DNA of 64,000 nt. Origin: Clostridia bacterium (lineage in GTDB: Bacteria; Bacillota; Clostridia; Christensenellales; CAG-138). The notes below the pieces were generated by a model. The model was not told the DNA's origin. It saw only the letters and a list, made by a program, of their open reading frames with translations, and ran no database searches. Made by a program: the position numbers and the translations under genes. Where the stretch lies: assembly GCA_017523925.1 (NCBI GenBank), contig JAFWVQ010000034.1, positions 62,001 through 126,000 on the forward strand. The letters are read 5' to 3'. Below, piece after piece: positions 35,349 to 43,008 of the stretch (the stretch's first letter is position 1; each line of letters opens with the position of its first letter).

Positions 35349-36551
35349 ATGAAAAAGTTTTTCGCTCTGCTTATTGCTGTCGCGATGATCGCCGTTCTCG
35401 GCGTTCCCGCGTTTGCAGACAATGCTGAACCCATCTTCAACACCGTTTTCACCCGCGTTGAGAACGACCCCACCGTTGAGTACGACGAGTGGGAGATCCC
35501 CTACAACGTGTGGACTCCCATGGCGGATAACGCCCCCATCGCGGTCGGCGACACCGTTACCATGCAGCTTACCTACAACGTGCCCGCGAGCGTTGAGGGC
35601 TACAGCGAGCGCCTTCTCGGCAGCATCGAGTATCTGACCGAGATCAGCGGCATCGATGAGATCGAGCTCGTTGAGGCGATGGGCTGCGATCCCCTTCTCA
35701 ACTGCGACTATGAGATCGGCATCTGCGTTCCCGTTCCCGGCGAATATGCAAACATCGAGCATGAGGGCACCACTCTCAAGGTCATGGCCGAGCTCGGCAG
35801 CACCGTTTCCGTCGTTGTTCGCGGCGTTGCGACCGCCGATCACGTAACCGGCAGCATGAACGTAACCGTCGGTCAGCACAGCTTCCCCGCTTATTTCTAC
35901 GAGAAGGTCGTGGATAAGAAGGACGAAGGTATCTACAACGTGCATTGGTCCGACTTTATGCTCGTTCAGAAGCGTTCGGTCGAGTTCCGCCCCGGCAACA
36001 TCTTCGTTGGTCTGAACAACCACTATTATCGCATGATCGACGAGCAGGGCGACATCCAGCAGTTCGTTCCCGTTGATGAGAATTTCGAGGATAACGGCGA
36101 TCCTATCGGACATTCCGATGGCAATTTCGATACCCTTGCAGACATTTTTGCGGAAGTATCCGATCTGTTCGGCGTCTACGCCTATGAGATGAACTTCACC
36201 GATGAGACCTTCATCGGCGAAGGCGAGCACTACACCTTCGAGTATCCCTACGACTTCGGCGCAAACGGCGATGCCGAGCCCACCGAGGAGCCTGCACCCG
36301 CAGAGCCCACTGAGGAGCCCGCTCCCGCAGAACCCACCGAGGAGCCCGCTCCCGCAGAACCCACCGAGGAACCCGCTCCCGCGGATCCCACCGAGGAACC
36401 CGCTCCCGCGGATCCCACCGAGGCTCCCGCAGAGCCCACTCCTGCGCCCGCTCCCGTTCCCGGAACCGGAACTATCAGCCTTGCCGTGATCGGCATCGCT
36501 GCCGCTGTATCCGGCGCGGTCGTATGCTTCACCCGCAGGAAAGAGAACTGA
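35349..36551 (+). CDS. Cell-wall anchored surface protein with VPGTG sorting signal
   Basis: 400 residues. Signal peptide (1-23, ending AFA), then a beta-rich extracellular domain with no recognised family (about 25-310). A Pro/Glu/Ala linker follows, with five repeats of about 8-9 residues (EEPAPAEPT type). The C-terminal sorting signal is VPGTGT, a hydrophobic segment and a positive RRKEN tail. It is a likely substrate of the sortase at 17738-18823. It has its own promoter, so it may be independent of the redox genes upstream. Confidence 0.82.
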   Translation: MKKFFALLIAVAMIAVLGVPAFADNAEPIFNTVFTRVENDPTVEYDEWEIPYNVWTPMADNAPIAVGDTVTMQLTYNVPASVEGYSERLLGSIEYLTEISGIDEIELVEAMGCDPLLNCDYEIGICVPVPGEYANIEHEGTTLKVMAELGSTVSVVVRGVATADHVTGSMNVTVGQHSFPAYFYEKVVDKKDEGIYNVHWSDFMLVQKRSVEFRPGNIFVGLNNHYYRMIDEQGDIQQFVPVDENFEDNGDPIGHSDGNFDTLADIFAEVSDLFGVYAYEMNFTDETFIGEGEHYTFEYPYDFGANGDAEPTEEPAPAEPTEEPAPAEPTEEPAPAEPTEEPAPADPTEEPAPADPTEAPAEPTPAPAPVPGTGTISLAVIGIAAAVSGAVVCFTRRKEN

Positions 36552-36583
36552 TCCTATTGAACCTTGATCCTTAAAGGATCCAC

Positions 36584-36620
36584 AGGGGCTGCCGCTTTTG
36601 CGGCGGTCCCTTTTCTTTTC
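36584..36620 (+). terminator. Intrinsic terminator
   Basis: GGGGCTGCCGC pairs with GCGGCGGTCCC around a TTTT loop, followed by TTTTCTTTTC. From here to the rubrerythrin promoter (36621-36775) I see no gene. Confidence 0.75.
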
Positions 36621-36775
36621 GGCGGGTACAGCATCCCTCCGAATACGCAGGCGTGCCGGAAAGAGCGGTCCGTCCTCCGCCGAGCGAAAAAACGGAGTTC
36701 TCCCGCCCGATCCGGTACGAGGCCAACCGAAGAACGCTGCGTGGGAAAAACTCCGAATTTCGTGAAAAATCGTGC

Positions 36776-36804
36776 TTGACCTGCGTCAAGGTCTATGGTA
36801 TAGT
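36776..36804 (+). promoter_or_regulatory. Rubrerythrin promoter overlapping an FNR-like palindrome
   Basis: TTGACC (36776-36781), a 17-bp spacer and TATAGT (36799-36804). The -35 box is one arm of the inverted repeat CTTGAC-CTGC-GTCAAG (36775-36790). The TTGAC-N4-GTCAA form is like sites of the CRP/FNR family. Its position over the -35 box would suit repression. The regulator is not in this window. Confidence 0.6.
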
Positions 36805-36901
36805 TTAATCGAAGAATATCCAATGCCGCTTGCCCTGCTGCTTGCAGCCAACGCGCATACGGCAGATATCCGAAATCACAAGTTTTCAAGGAGGAATCAC
36901 C

Positions 36902-37444
36902 ATGGCAAACAATCCCTATGCAGGCACCAAGACCGAGAAAAACCTTTGGGAGGCCTTCGCGGGCGAATCCCAGGCGAGGAACAAATACACCTACTTTGCT
37001 TCAGTTGCGAAGAAGGCGGGCTATGAGCAGATCGCGGAGCTTTTCCTCAAGACCGCGGATAACGAGAAGGAGCATGCGAAGCTCTGGTTCAAGGAGCTTG
37101 GCGAGCTCGGCACCGTCGCGGAGAACCTCGCCGCCGCCGCGAACGGCGAGAACTACGAGTGGACCGATATGTATGAGCGCATGGCGCGCGAGGCCGAGGA
37201 AGAGGGCTTTACCGAGCTTGCAAGGAAGTTCCGCGGCGTTGCGGCGATCGAGAAGACCCATGAGGAGCGCTACCGCAAGCTGCTTCACAACGTGGAGGCG
37301 AAGGAAGCCTTCGAGCGTGCGGGCGTTCAGGTTTGGGAATGCCGCAACTGCGGCCATATCGTGGTCGGCACCAAGGCGCCCGAGGTATGTCCCGTTTGCG
37401 CACATCCCAGGAGCTATTTCGAGATCAAGTGCGAGAACTATTGA
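36902..37444 (+). CDS. rbr: Rubrerythrin
   Basis: 180 residues. The ferritin-like diiron domain has the ligand patterns [13 protein letters not shown] and ADNEKEHAK, with a second pair in AREAEEEGF and [10 protein letters not shown]. It is followed by a rubredoxin-like C-terminal domain with CRNCG and CPVC. It reduces hydrogen peroxide in anaerobes. The ATG at 36902 follows GGAGG. Confidence 0.95.
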   Translation: MANNPYAGTKTEKNLWEAFAGESQARNKYTYFASVAKKAGYEQIAELFLKTADNEKEHAKLWFKELGELGTVAENLAAAANGENYEWTDMYERMAREAEEEGFTELARKFRGVAAIEKTHEERYRKLLHNVEAKEAFERAGVQVWECRNCGHIVVGTKAPEVCPVCAHPRSYFEIKCENY

Positions 37445-37463
37445 TCGAGCGATCGCGCGATCG

Positions 37464-37496
37464 AGCGGGAGGCCCGAGAGGGTTTCCCGCTTTTTT
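37464..37496 (+). terminator. Intrinsic terminator after rubrerythrin
   Basis: AGCGGGA (37464-37470) pairs with TCCCGCT (37485-37491), followed by six T. The stretch before it (37444-37463) is a nested palindrome around GATCGCGCGATC. Confidence 0.85.
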
Positions 37497-37634
37497 GGGC
37501 TTTCAACGCCCATCGGCGAGTTTTTTCATCCGATCCACCGTTTTTTCCGTTTTTCTTTTCTCAAGCACTTGACATATTCCGATAATAGTGGTACTTTTAA
37601 GTATAGTGCCAAATACAATAGAGATTGGGATATT

Positions 37635-38528
37635 ATGAAGAATAGCTTTACAATAGTTACCGATACCTCGGCGAACCTGCCCTCTCCCCTCCTGCGGGAG
37701 CATGGCGTTGCTGTGGTGCCCCTCACCTACCATTTCGAGGGCGAGGAGCGCTGCTGCATGGACACCGTCCCCTTCCAGGACGAGGCGGGCGAATATTTCT
37801 ATAAGAAGCTCTACGATGGCGAGAAGGTCTCCACCTCGCAGGTCACGCCGCAGAAGTATCACGAAGCGTTCGAGCCCCTTTTGAAGAACGGCGAGGACAT
37901 CCTCTTCGTTGGAATGAGCTCGGGCATCAGCGGCTCCTACCACGCCTCCGAGGTGGCGGCGGAGCAGCTTCGGGAAGTCTATCCCGAACGCAGGATACTC
38001 ACCTTCGACACGCTTGCCGCTTCTCTTGGCGAGGGCAAGGCGGTCGTGCACGCGATAGAGTACCGCGATGCGGGCATGAGCATCGACGAGACCTATAATA
38101 AGCTCCTTGAGGATCGCGACGAGCTGTATCAGGTGGTCATTCTCGATGATCTTATGTTCCTGCATAAGGGCGGCCGCGTTTCCGCGCCAAAGGCGCTGCT
38201 CGGCAAGCTTCTCGGCGTTCGCCCCATACTCAAGGGCGACGAGGAGGGGCATCTGGTCGTTTGCGACAAGGCGAAGGGCAGAGCGCGCGGCATCGAGGTG
38301 CTTATCAAGAAGTACACCGAGCTTATCGACCGCGCAAAGGAGCAGCTCGTTTGCATCGCTTATACCGATTGCAAGGAGGACGCGCTTGCGCTCAAGGAAA
38401 AGCTCTGCTCCATCTTCAAGCCCAAGCAATTCATGGTGGAGCGCTATGAGCCCGTCACCGGCTCCTACGTCGGCCCCGGCACCATCGCGCTGTTCTTCGA
38501 GGGCAAGAAGGGCGTTAGGGCGCTGTAA
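37635..38528 (+). CDS. DegV-family fatty-acid-binding protein
   Basis: 297 residues. The family start is FTIVTDTSANLP, with VSTSQVTPQKYHEAF, GMSSGISGSYHAS and LMFLHKGGRVS as expected for DegV/FakB. These proteins bind a fatty acid and present it to a FakA-type kinase. No kinase gene is adjacent. A longer open frame in the region upstream is on another reading of rubrerythrin and is not coding. The ribosome binding site is weak (TTGGGA). Confidence 0.92.
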   Translation: MKNSFTIVTDTSANLPSPLLREHGVAVVPLTYHFEGEERCCMDTVPFQDEAGEYFYKKLYDGEKVSTSQVTPQKYHEAFEPLLKNGEDILFVGMSSGISGSYHASEVAAEQLREVYPERRILTFDTLAASLGEGKAVVHAIEYRDAGMSIDETYNKLLEDRDELYQVVILDDLMFLHKGGRVSAPKALLGKLLGVRPILKGDEEGHLVVCDKAKGRARGIEVLIKKYTELIDRAKEQLVCIAYTDCKEDALALKEKLCSIFKPKQFMVERYEPVTGSYVGPGTIALFFEGKKGVRAL

Positions 38529-38545
38529 AGCCTCAATCCGATCTC

Positions 38546-38570
38546 AAGGCGGGTCCCCCCGCCTTTTTCT
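38546..38570 (+). terminator. Intrinsic terminator after degV gene
   Basis: AAGGCGGG (38546-38553) pairs with CCCGCCTT (38558-38565), followed by a T-run. Confidence 0.85.
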
Positions 38571-38636
38571 TTTGTTTTCATATCTTTTTGCTGTTCTCTT
38601 TCATTTATATTTACGTTCTTCGAAAATATATTAATG

Positions 38637-38727
38637 TTTATCGTTAATTTATGCTTGACAATCGTTAATGCTATGATTTATAATGCAACCATCGGTTAAC
38701 GATAAACGATAATTAGTTAACGATAAA
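38637..38727 (+). promoter_or_regulatory. Promoter with five operator-like TTAACGATAA sites
   Basis: The promoter is TTGACA (38655-38660), an 18-bp spacer and TATAAT (38679-38684). Sites of the TTATCGTTAA/TTAACGATAA type lie at 38637-38647 (before the -35), 38660-38668 (inside the spacer), 38696-38705, 38705-38712 and 38717-38727 (between -10 and start codon). Two face one way and three the other. The obvious candidate regulator is the HTH protein of the same operon (39355-39591), giving autoregulation. Confidence 0.7.
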
Positions 38728-38738
38728 GGAGAGTTATT

Positions 38739-39347
38739 ATGGAAATCGGAAAAATCAGTTCCCTGTCAAACGGCATCGACAAGTTTCTTAAGGTGATCCA
38801 AGGCATACTCATCGCGTTTGCCGCAGTATGCGTGGTCCTCGCCGTCCTTGTGGCGATCCTCGGCGAAAAGATGGTCGCGGACGCCGCGAATCTGAGCCTC
38901 GGCGCGATCGAGCTCAAGCTCAGCGGCGACGGTATGGAGTTCGTCAATTTTGCAAGGCTCAAGCCAACCATCATAGCGGAGCTTGGGCTTTACATACTCG
39001 CCTTCGGTATGGGCTGGTACTTCATTCGCATTCTGCGCGAGATCCTTGCCCCGATGAAGGATGGACGCCCGTTTGAAAGCGGCGTTTCCAAAAAAATCAT
39101 GAAGCTCGGCGTGCTGACGATGATCGGCGGCGTGGTGAGCGAGATCCTATCATCACTCATTTCCTATCTTGAAGCTATGTGCTACAACCTTGAGCGCATC
39201 TTCAATTTTAACGCTGTGGAGCGCTACTCCTTCGATTCCGACTCGCATCTTATGCTGTTCATCATCATAGGGCTCGTGCTTATGTTCCTCTCCTTCGTTT
39301 TCAAGTACGGCGAGGCGCTTCAGAAGGAATCCGACGAAACTCTGTGA
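38739..39347 (+). CDS. DUF2975 membrane protein
   Basis: 202 residues with four membrane segments (about 20-42, 80-100, 120-145, 170-190), in the layout of DUF2975 (YoaS-like) proteins. These are regularly paired with a small YozG-like HTH gene, as here. The function of the family is not known. AAAGGAG precedes the ATG. The operon has the operator-rich promoter at 38637-38727. Confidence 0.8.
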   Translation: MEIGKISSLSNGIDKFLKVIQGILIAFAAVCVVLAVLVAILGEKMVADAANLSLGAIELKLSGDGMEFVNFARLKPTIIAELGLYILAFGMGWYFIRILREILAPMKDGRPFESGVSKKIMKLGVLTMIGGVVSEILSSLISYLEAMCYNLERIFNFNAVERYSFDSDSHLMLFIIIGLVLMFLSFVFKYGEALQKESDETL

Positions 39348-39354
39348 GGCGGCT

Positions 39355-39591
39355 ATGGGAAAGATAATTTTACGGCTTGACCGCGTTATGGCGGATCGCA
39401 AGATCAGCCTGAAGGAGCTTTCGGACAGGGTGGGCGTTTCAAACGTCAACCTCTCCAAGATGAAAACGGGCAGGATAAGCGCGATCCGCTTCTCGACCCT
39501 CGAGGCGATCTGCGAGGCGCTTTCGTGCCAGCCGGGGGATATTCTTGAATACGATCCCAATGCCGAGAGCGAAAAGGACGATTTTGAATAA
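39355..39591 (+). CDS. YozG-like XRE/Cro-type regulator
   Basis: 78 residues, essentially one helix-turn-helix: LDRVMADRKISLKELSDRVG, then VSNVNLSKMKTG and the PGDILEY ending common to this subfamily. It is 7 bp after the DUF2975 gene and is probably made with it. It likely binds the repeated operator sites upstream. Confidence 0.88.
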   Translation: MGKIILRLDRVMADRKISLKELSDRVGVSNVNLSKMKTGRISAIRFSTLEAICEALSCQPGDILEYDPNAESEKDDFE

Positions 39592-39593
39592 TT

Positions 39594-39620
39594 AAAAAGG
39601 CGGAAGAACCGCCTTTTTTA
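39594..39620 (+). terminator. Intrinsic terminator
   Basis: AAAAAGGCGG (39594-39603) pairs with CCGCCTTTTTT (39609-39619). Confidence 0.9.
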
Positions 39621-39665
39621 AATATTTATATTTCACAAACTCGCTTCAGGCACGATGCGAGCACC

Positions 39666-39866
39666 CTATTCCGGAATGAACGATAGCAGCAGCAAAACCG
39701 CGCCGCTTATTATCATCATTATGCTTGCTGCGATCTCCAAGCCTTCAAGCTTGCTGTTTTTTCTATCGGTGTTGTTCTTTCTCTTCACTGCACCGATTAT
39801 ATTTTACACGCCAAGAATCATCAGAGCAGCATAGAGTATCGGCCTTAAAATATCCTTTACTTCCAC
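39666..39866 (-). pseudogene. Small two-TM membrane protein interrupted by an in-frame stop
   Basis: Reading from a GTG at 39866 that overlaps the murF stop, one frame gives a membrane-like stretch (DILRPILYAALMILGV), a TAA (39804-39806), then more coding-like sequence in the same frame. That part has a Lys/Arg/Asn loop and a second membrane segment ending in SFIPE before TAG at 39666. Joined, it would be a 66-residue hairpin-type membrane protein. The stop may be a real nonsense mutation. The second half could also start at a GTG at 39788. No clear ribosome binding site. Confidence 0.3.
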
Positions 39867-41209
39867 TCCATTATCCTATCCACCACGTCCTCAAGATGCA
39901 TTCCTCTTGATGCCTTAACGAGCAGAACGTCGCCTTCCTTCACATAGGCTTTGAGCGCTTCTGCGGCATTCTCTTTCGTAACGTGGAAAACCTCCTTCAT
40001 ACCCGCCTTTTTCGCCCCATCGGCGATCCTTTCGCCGAGCCTTCCGACGGTGAACAACGCTTCGAGGTTTTCTTTGCAGAATTCGCCGAGGCTTTCATGG
40101 AGCGCTTCTTCATTCTCGCCAAGCTCGAGCATATCGCCCAATAGCGCTATGCGCCTTTCGCCCTTGAGCGCGGAGATCGAGGCGCGCATCGAGTCGGGGC
40201 CGGCGTTGTAGCAATCGTCCACAAGCGTTATCTCGGCAAGCTTTTCGACCCTGCCGCGATGCCCCACGGGCGAATAATTCTCAAGCCCCGATTTGACCTG
40301 CTCGGCGGTTAGACCGAATTCAAGCGCGACCGTGGCGGCGGCGATCGCATCGAGCACCATATGGCTTCCGACGGCGGGCAGCGAAACGCGAAGCGCCTTT
40401 TCGCGGTAGATGAGCGTGAAATCGGTGCGCTCAAGCCCGATCTGCTCCACGTCCTCCGCGTGCACGGAGTAGCACTCGTCCACGCCGAAATACACGGCGG
40501 GTATCGGCGGGTCAAAGCTTCTCAGCTTATCGTCCGCACCGTTCAAAAAGAGCTTGCCGCCCTCCTTCATATAGGGAATAAGCTCTGTCTTGGCTCTTAA
40601 AACGCCGTCGCGGTCGCCGAGATTTTCAAGGTGCATATTGCCGATATTCGTGTACACGGCGTAATTCGGGCGCGCGACCCTGCCAAGCCGATCCATCTCG
40701 CCGAAGGTGCTTATTCCAAGCTCAAGCACCGCAAGCTCGTGGTTCTTTTCAAGCCTGAAGAGCATCTGCGGCAGGCCGAATTCGTTGTTGAAATTGCCCT
40801 CGGTGCTCAGAACGTGCTCAAATTTCTGCTCCATAACGCAGGTGATCATCCGTCGAGTGGTGGTTTTGCCAACGCTGCCGACCACCGCGATCACGGTTAC
40901 GCCGCTCTTTTCGCGAAGATACGCCGCGATCCCCTGCATGGCCGCAAGGCTGCTCTCAACGCGGATATGCGGATACGGCACGTCCTTCTCGCTTATCGCA
41001 CAAAGCGCGCCCTTCTCCATCGCGGAGGCGATATAATCGTGTCCGTCCACCCTTTCGCCCTTGACGGCAACGAAAAGGCTTCCAGCTTCGATCCTGCGGC
41101 TGTCCAGAGTAATCGAGGATAAGAGAGTGGTGCTTGCATCCATCCCTTCGCAGTTCACGAGCCTGCCGCCCGCCGCCTTCACAGCTTCCATTAAGGTAAG
41201 TTCGATCAT
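39857..41209 (-). CDS. murF: UDP-MurNAc-tripeptide--D-Ala-D-Ala ligase
   Basis: 450 residues. The Mur ligase ATP loop is VVGSVGKTTTRRM near 108-120, with VLELGIST and the C-terminal DDCYNAGPDSM typical of MurF. It adds D-Ala-D-Ala to the UDP-MurNAc tripeptide in the cytoplasm. It lies 27 bp downstream of ddl, which makes its dipeptide substrate. Confidence 0.95.
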   Translation of the reverse strand: MIELTLMEAVKAAGGRLVNCEGMDASTTLLSSITLDSRRIEAGSLFVAVKGERVDGHDYIASAMEKGALCAISEKDVPYPHIRVESSLAAMQGIAAYLREKSGVTVIAVVGSVGKTTTRRMITCVMEQKFEHVLSTEGNFNNEFGLPQMLFRLEKNHELAVLELGISTFGEMDRLGRVARPNYAVYTNIGNMHLENLGDRDGVLRAKTELIPYMKEGGKLFLNGADDKLRSFDPPIPAVYFGVDECYSVHAEDVEQIGLERTDFTLIYREKALRVSLPAVGSHMVLDAIAAATVALEFGLTAEQVKSGLENYSPVGHRGRVEKLAEITLVDDCYNAGPDSMRASISALKGERRIALLGDMLELGENEEALHESLGEFCKENLEALFTVGRLGERIADGAKKAGMKEVFHVTKENAAEALKAYVKEGDVLLVKASRGMHLEDVVDRIMEWK

Positions 41210-41236
41210 ATTCCCATTCCTTTTTGCGTGCCTTAA

Positions 41237-42280
41237 TTATTCGTTTTGCTTGCGCTCAAGCTTCATGCTCTCCGCGATAATGTTTTCAAGCAGGGTCGGA
41301 AAATCCATACCGACTGCGGCTGCCTCCTGCGGAAGCAGGCTCGTGGGGGTCATGCCGGGCGTGGTGTTCGCCTCAAGGCAATAAACGCCGTTGTCGTCCA
41401 CCATGAAATCCACTCTCGCATACGCGCCGAGGCCGAGCGCCTTGAAAACGGTGCGGGTGCAGCGCTCCAGCTCCTTTTTGAGCTGCGGATTTATTTCAGC
41501 GGGACAGATCTCCATCGTTGCGCCGGGCTGATATTTATTTTTATAATCGTAGAAACCCTCTTTTGGTATGATCTCTATTGCGGGAAGCACCCTTTCGCCA
41601 ACTATGCCGACCGAGAACTCCCTTCCCCTTATGTATCTTTCAACGATGATCGTGTCCTCATAAACGGATGCCTCCTCTATCGCCGAGCGGAAATCCTTTT
41701 CATCGTAGGCGATCGAAACACCGACGCTCGAGCCGAGGCTCGCGGGCTTCACAACGCAGGGGAAACCGAGCCACTCGCATTTTTTCAGCGCCTCTTCAAC
41801 GCTCTCGCCGTGCAGTATCGCCTCCTCGGGAGTGGGGATATCGTGCTCATGGAAAACAAGCTTGGAAAGGCTCTTGTTCATCGCAAGCAGACTGCCCTGC
41901 GAGCCCGCGCCCGTGTAGCGGATATTCATCATGTCGAACGCCGCCTGAAGCTTGCCGTTCTCGCCCTCATCGCCGTGCAGCGCGTTGAAAACGATGTCCG
42001 CCTCGCAGCAGAGCTCGAGAACGTTCTTGCCGAAAAAACCCTCTTTTCTTTCAAAAAACGGGCGCACATCGGGTGCGGTGGAGGTTATTTTATACTCCGG
42101 AATCGGGATATTCCTTGAAAACGCCTCGGCAGGCGTGCAGTCGAGCTCCACGCCCACGCAGGCATCAGCAAGCACCACTTCATGCCCCGAAGCGCGAAGC
42201 GCCTTGGCTACCATGCTGCCCGTTGAAAGCGAAACGTCCCTCTCATTCGATCTTCCGCCGCAGATAACAACTATCTTCAT
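41237..42280 (-). CDS. ddl: D-alanine--D-alanine ligase
   Basis: 347 residues of the ATP-grasp family. Visible motifs: NALHGDEGENGKLQ, GVSIAYDEKDF, VERYIRGREFSVG, and the metal site with EANTTPGMTPTSL. It makes the D-Ala-D-Ala dipeptide for MurF. The residue classes that mark D-Ala-D-Lac ligases were not checked. The upstream gap to 42560 (280 bp) is AT-rich, with no gene seen. Confidence 0.95.
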   Translation of the reverse strand: MKIVVICGGRSNERDVSLSTGSMVAKALRASGHEVVLADACVGVELDCTPAEAFSRNIPIPEYKITSTAPDVRPFFERKEGFFGKNVLELCCEADIVFNALHGDEGENGKLQAAFDMMNIRYTGAGSQGSLLAMNKSLSKLVFHEHDIPTPEEAILHGESVEEALKKCEWLGFPCVVKPASLGSSVGVSIAYDEKDFRSAIEEASVYEDTIIVERYIRGREFSVGIVGERVLPAIEIIPKEGFYDYKNKYQPGATMEICPAEINPQLKKELERCTRTVFKALGLGAYARVDFMVDDNGVYCLEANTTPGMTPTSLLPQEAAAVGMDFPTLLENIIAESMKLERKQNE

Positions 42281-42560
42281 ACTTTTACCTTACCTCTTTT
42301 ATTTTTAACGCGCAAACGGTTTCACCCGCGCCGTTTTCTATTCTATTCGGCTCCGCAGCACATTTTGTCAAAGCGTGAGCCGCATAATAAATCATTATAA
42401 ATTATAGCACAAACGCCGTGTTTTTCAAGTAAAAAACAATAATTTATTCTTTTTCGGACTGCGGCGCATAAGCCGCCGCTTATTTGGGCAAACTCTTACC
42501 GTGCGGCTACAGCCGTGCGGATCAAAAACAACCTAAGCAACACGAAAAGGAGAACACGAA

Positions 42561-42746
42561 ATGAGCAAGGACAGGATCGGCAATCAGACCATCGGCTGCA
42601 GCGTCAGAAGCTGCCGCCACAACGATCAGGGCAATTACTGCGAGCTTTCACGCATCGAGGTTAAGCCCTGCACCAAGCACGAGCACCATACCTGCACCGG
42701 CAACCCCGAGGATGAGAGCCTCTGCGGAAGCTATCAGATGAAGTAA
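42561..42746 (+). CDS. DUF1540 small cysteine-rich protein
   Basis: 61 residues with Cys and His spaced as in DUF1540 (CSVRSCRHNDQGNYC, then CTKHEHHTC and a last Cys near the end), which suggests metal binding. Such proteins are common and often tandem in Clostridia; function unknown. AAAGGAG precedes the ATG. The last 53 bases of the coding region, plus two beyond, are perfectly repeated at 44936-44990. Confidence 0.85.
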   Translation: MSKDRIGNQTIGCSVRSCRHNDQGNYCELSRIEVKPCTKHEHHTCTGNPEDESLCGSYQMK

Positions 42747-42748
42747 GC
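42694..42748 (+). repeat. 55-bp perfect direct repeat, left copy
   Basis: Covers the 3' end of the DUF1540 gene with its stop codon. It is identical to 44936-44990. The 2242-bp offset encloses the TIR-LRR gene. Confidence 0.95.
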
Positions 42749-42759
42749 TCAGACCCTTT

Positions 42760-42837
42760 GCAGGCCCTTTGCAAACCCTTCGCAGGCCCTTTGCAAACCC
42801 TTCGCAGGCCCTTTGCAAACCCTTTGCAGGCCCTTTG
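42760..42837 (+). repeat. 22-bp tandem repeat (two 11-bp half-units)
   Basis: Three full units start at 42760, 42782 and 42804, and a partial unit at 42826. Each unit is GCAGGCCCTTT plus GCAAACCCTTC, two related 11-mers. It starts 12 bp after the left 55-bp repeat and has no counterpart at the right copy. Confidence 0.9.
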
Positions 42838-42912
42838 GGGAAAGGCGGCAAACGGAAACGACCTCCTTCCGCCCGCTTTGCATAATTCACAGAAGCGGAA
42901 AAGTGCGTATGG

Positions 42913-42938
42913 AAAAAAGCGCCAAAGGGCGCTTTTTT
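42913..42938. terminator. Bidirectional terminator between DUF1540 and TIR genes
   Basis: AAAAAAGCGCC pairs with GGCGCTTTTTT around an AAAG loop. It has A and T runs on both sides, so it can work for both convergent genes. Confidence 0.9.
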
Positions 42939-43008
42939 CGCGTTTTTAACTGTATCTATTCTTTATCTGTTTCAACTCTCACCCATCGCGATGGGCACGG
43001 AATCTTCA

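Noticed and set aside
37444..37463. GATCGCGCGATC nested palindrome as a replication origin or DnaA-like site
   Set aside because: It lies directly before an intrinsic terminator, with no DnaA boxes or AT-rich unwinding region near it.
37569..37612. Palindrome TACTTTTAAGTA near a TTGACA ahead of degV as a FapR-type operator
   Set aside because: The match to known FapR or FabT boxes is poor, and the -10 box is unclear at normal spacing. It is left as a possible promoter region only.
36918..37634. An open frame on the plus strand running through rubrerythrin into degV
   Set aside because: It is an Arg/Pro/Ser-rich out-of-frame reading of rubrerythrin that happens to be in phase with degV. The degV product starts at 37635 with the family N-terminus.
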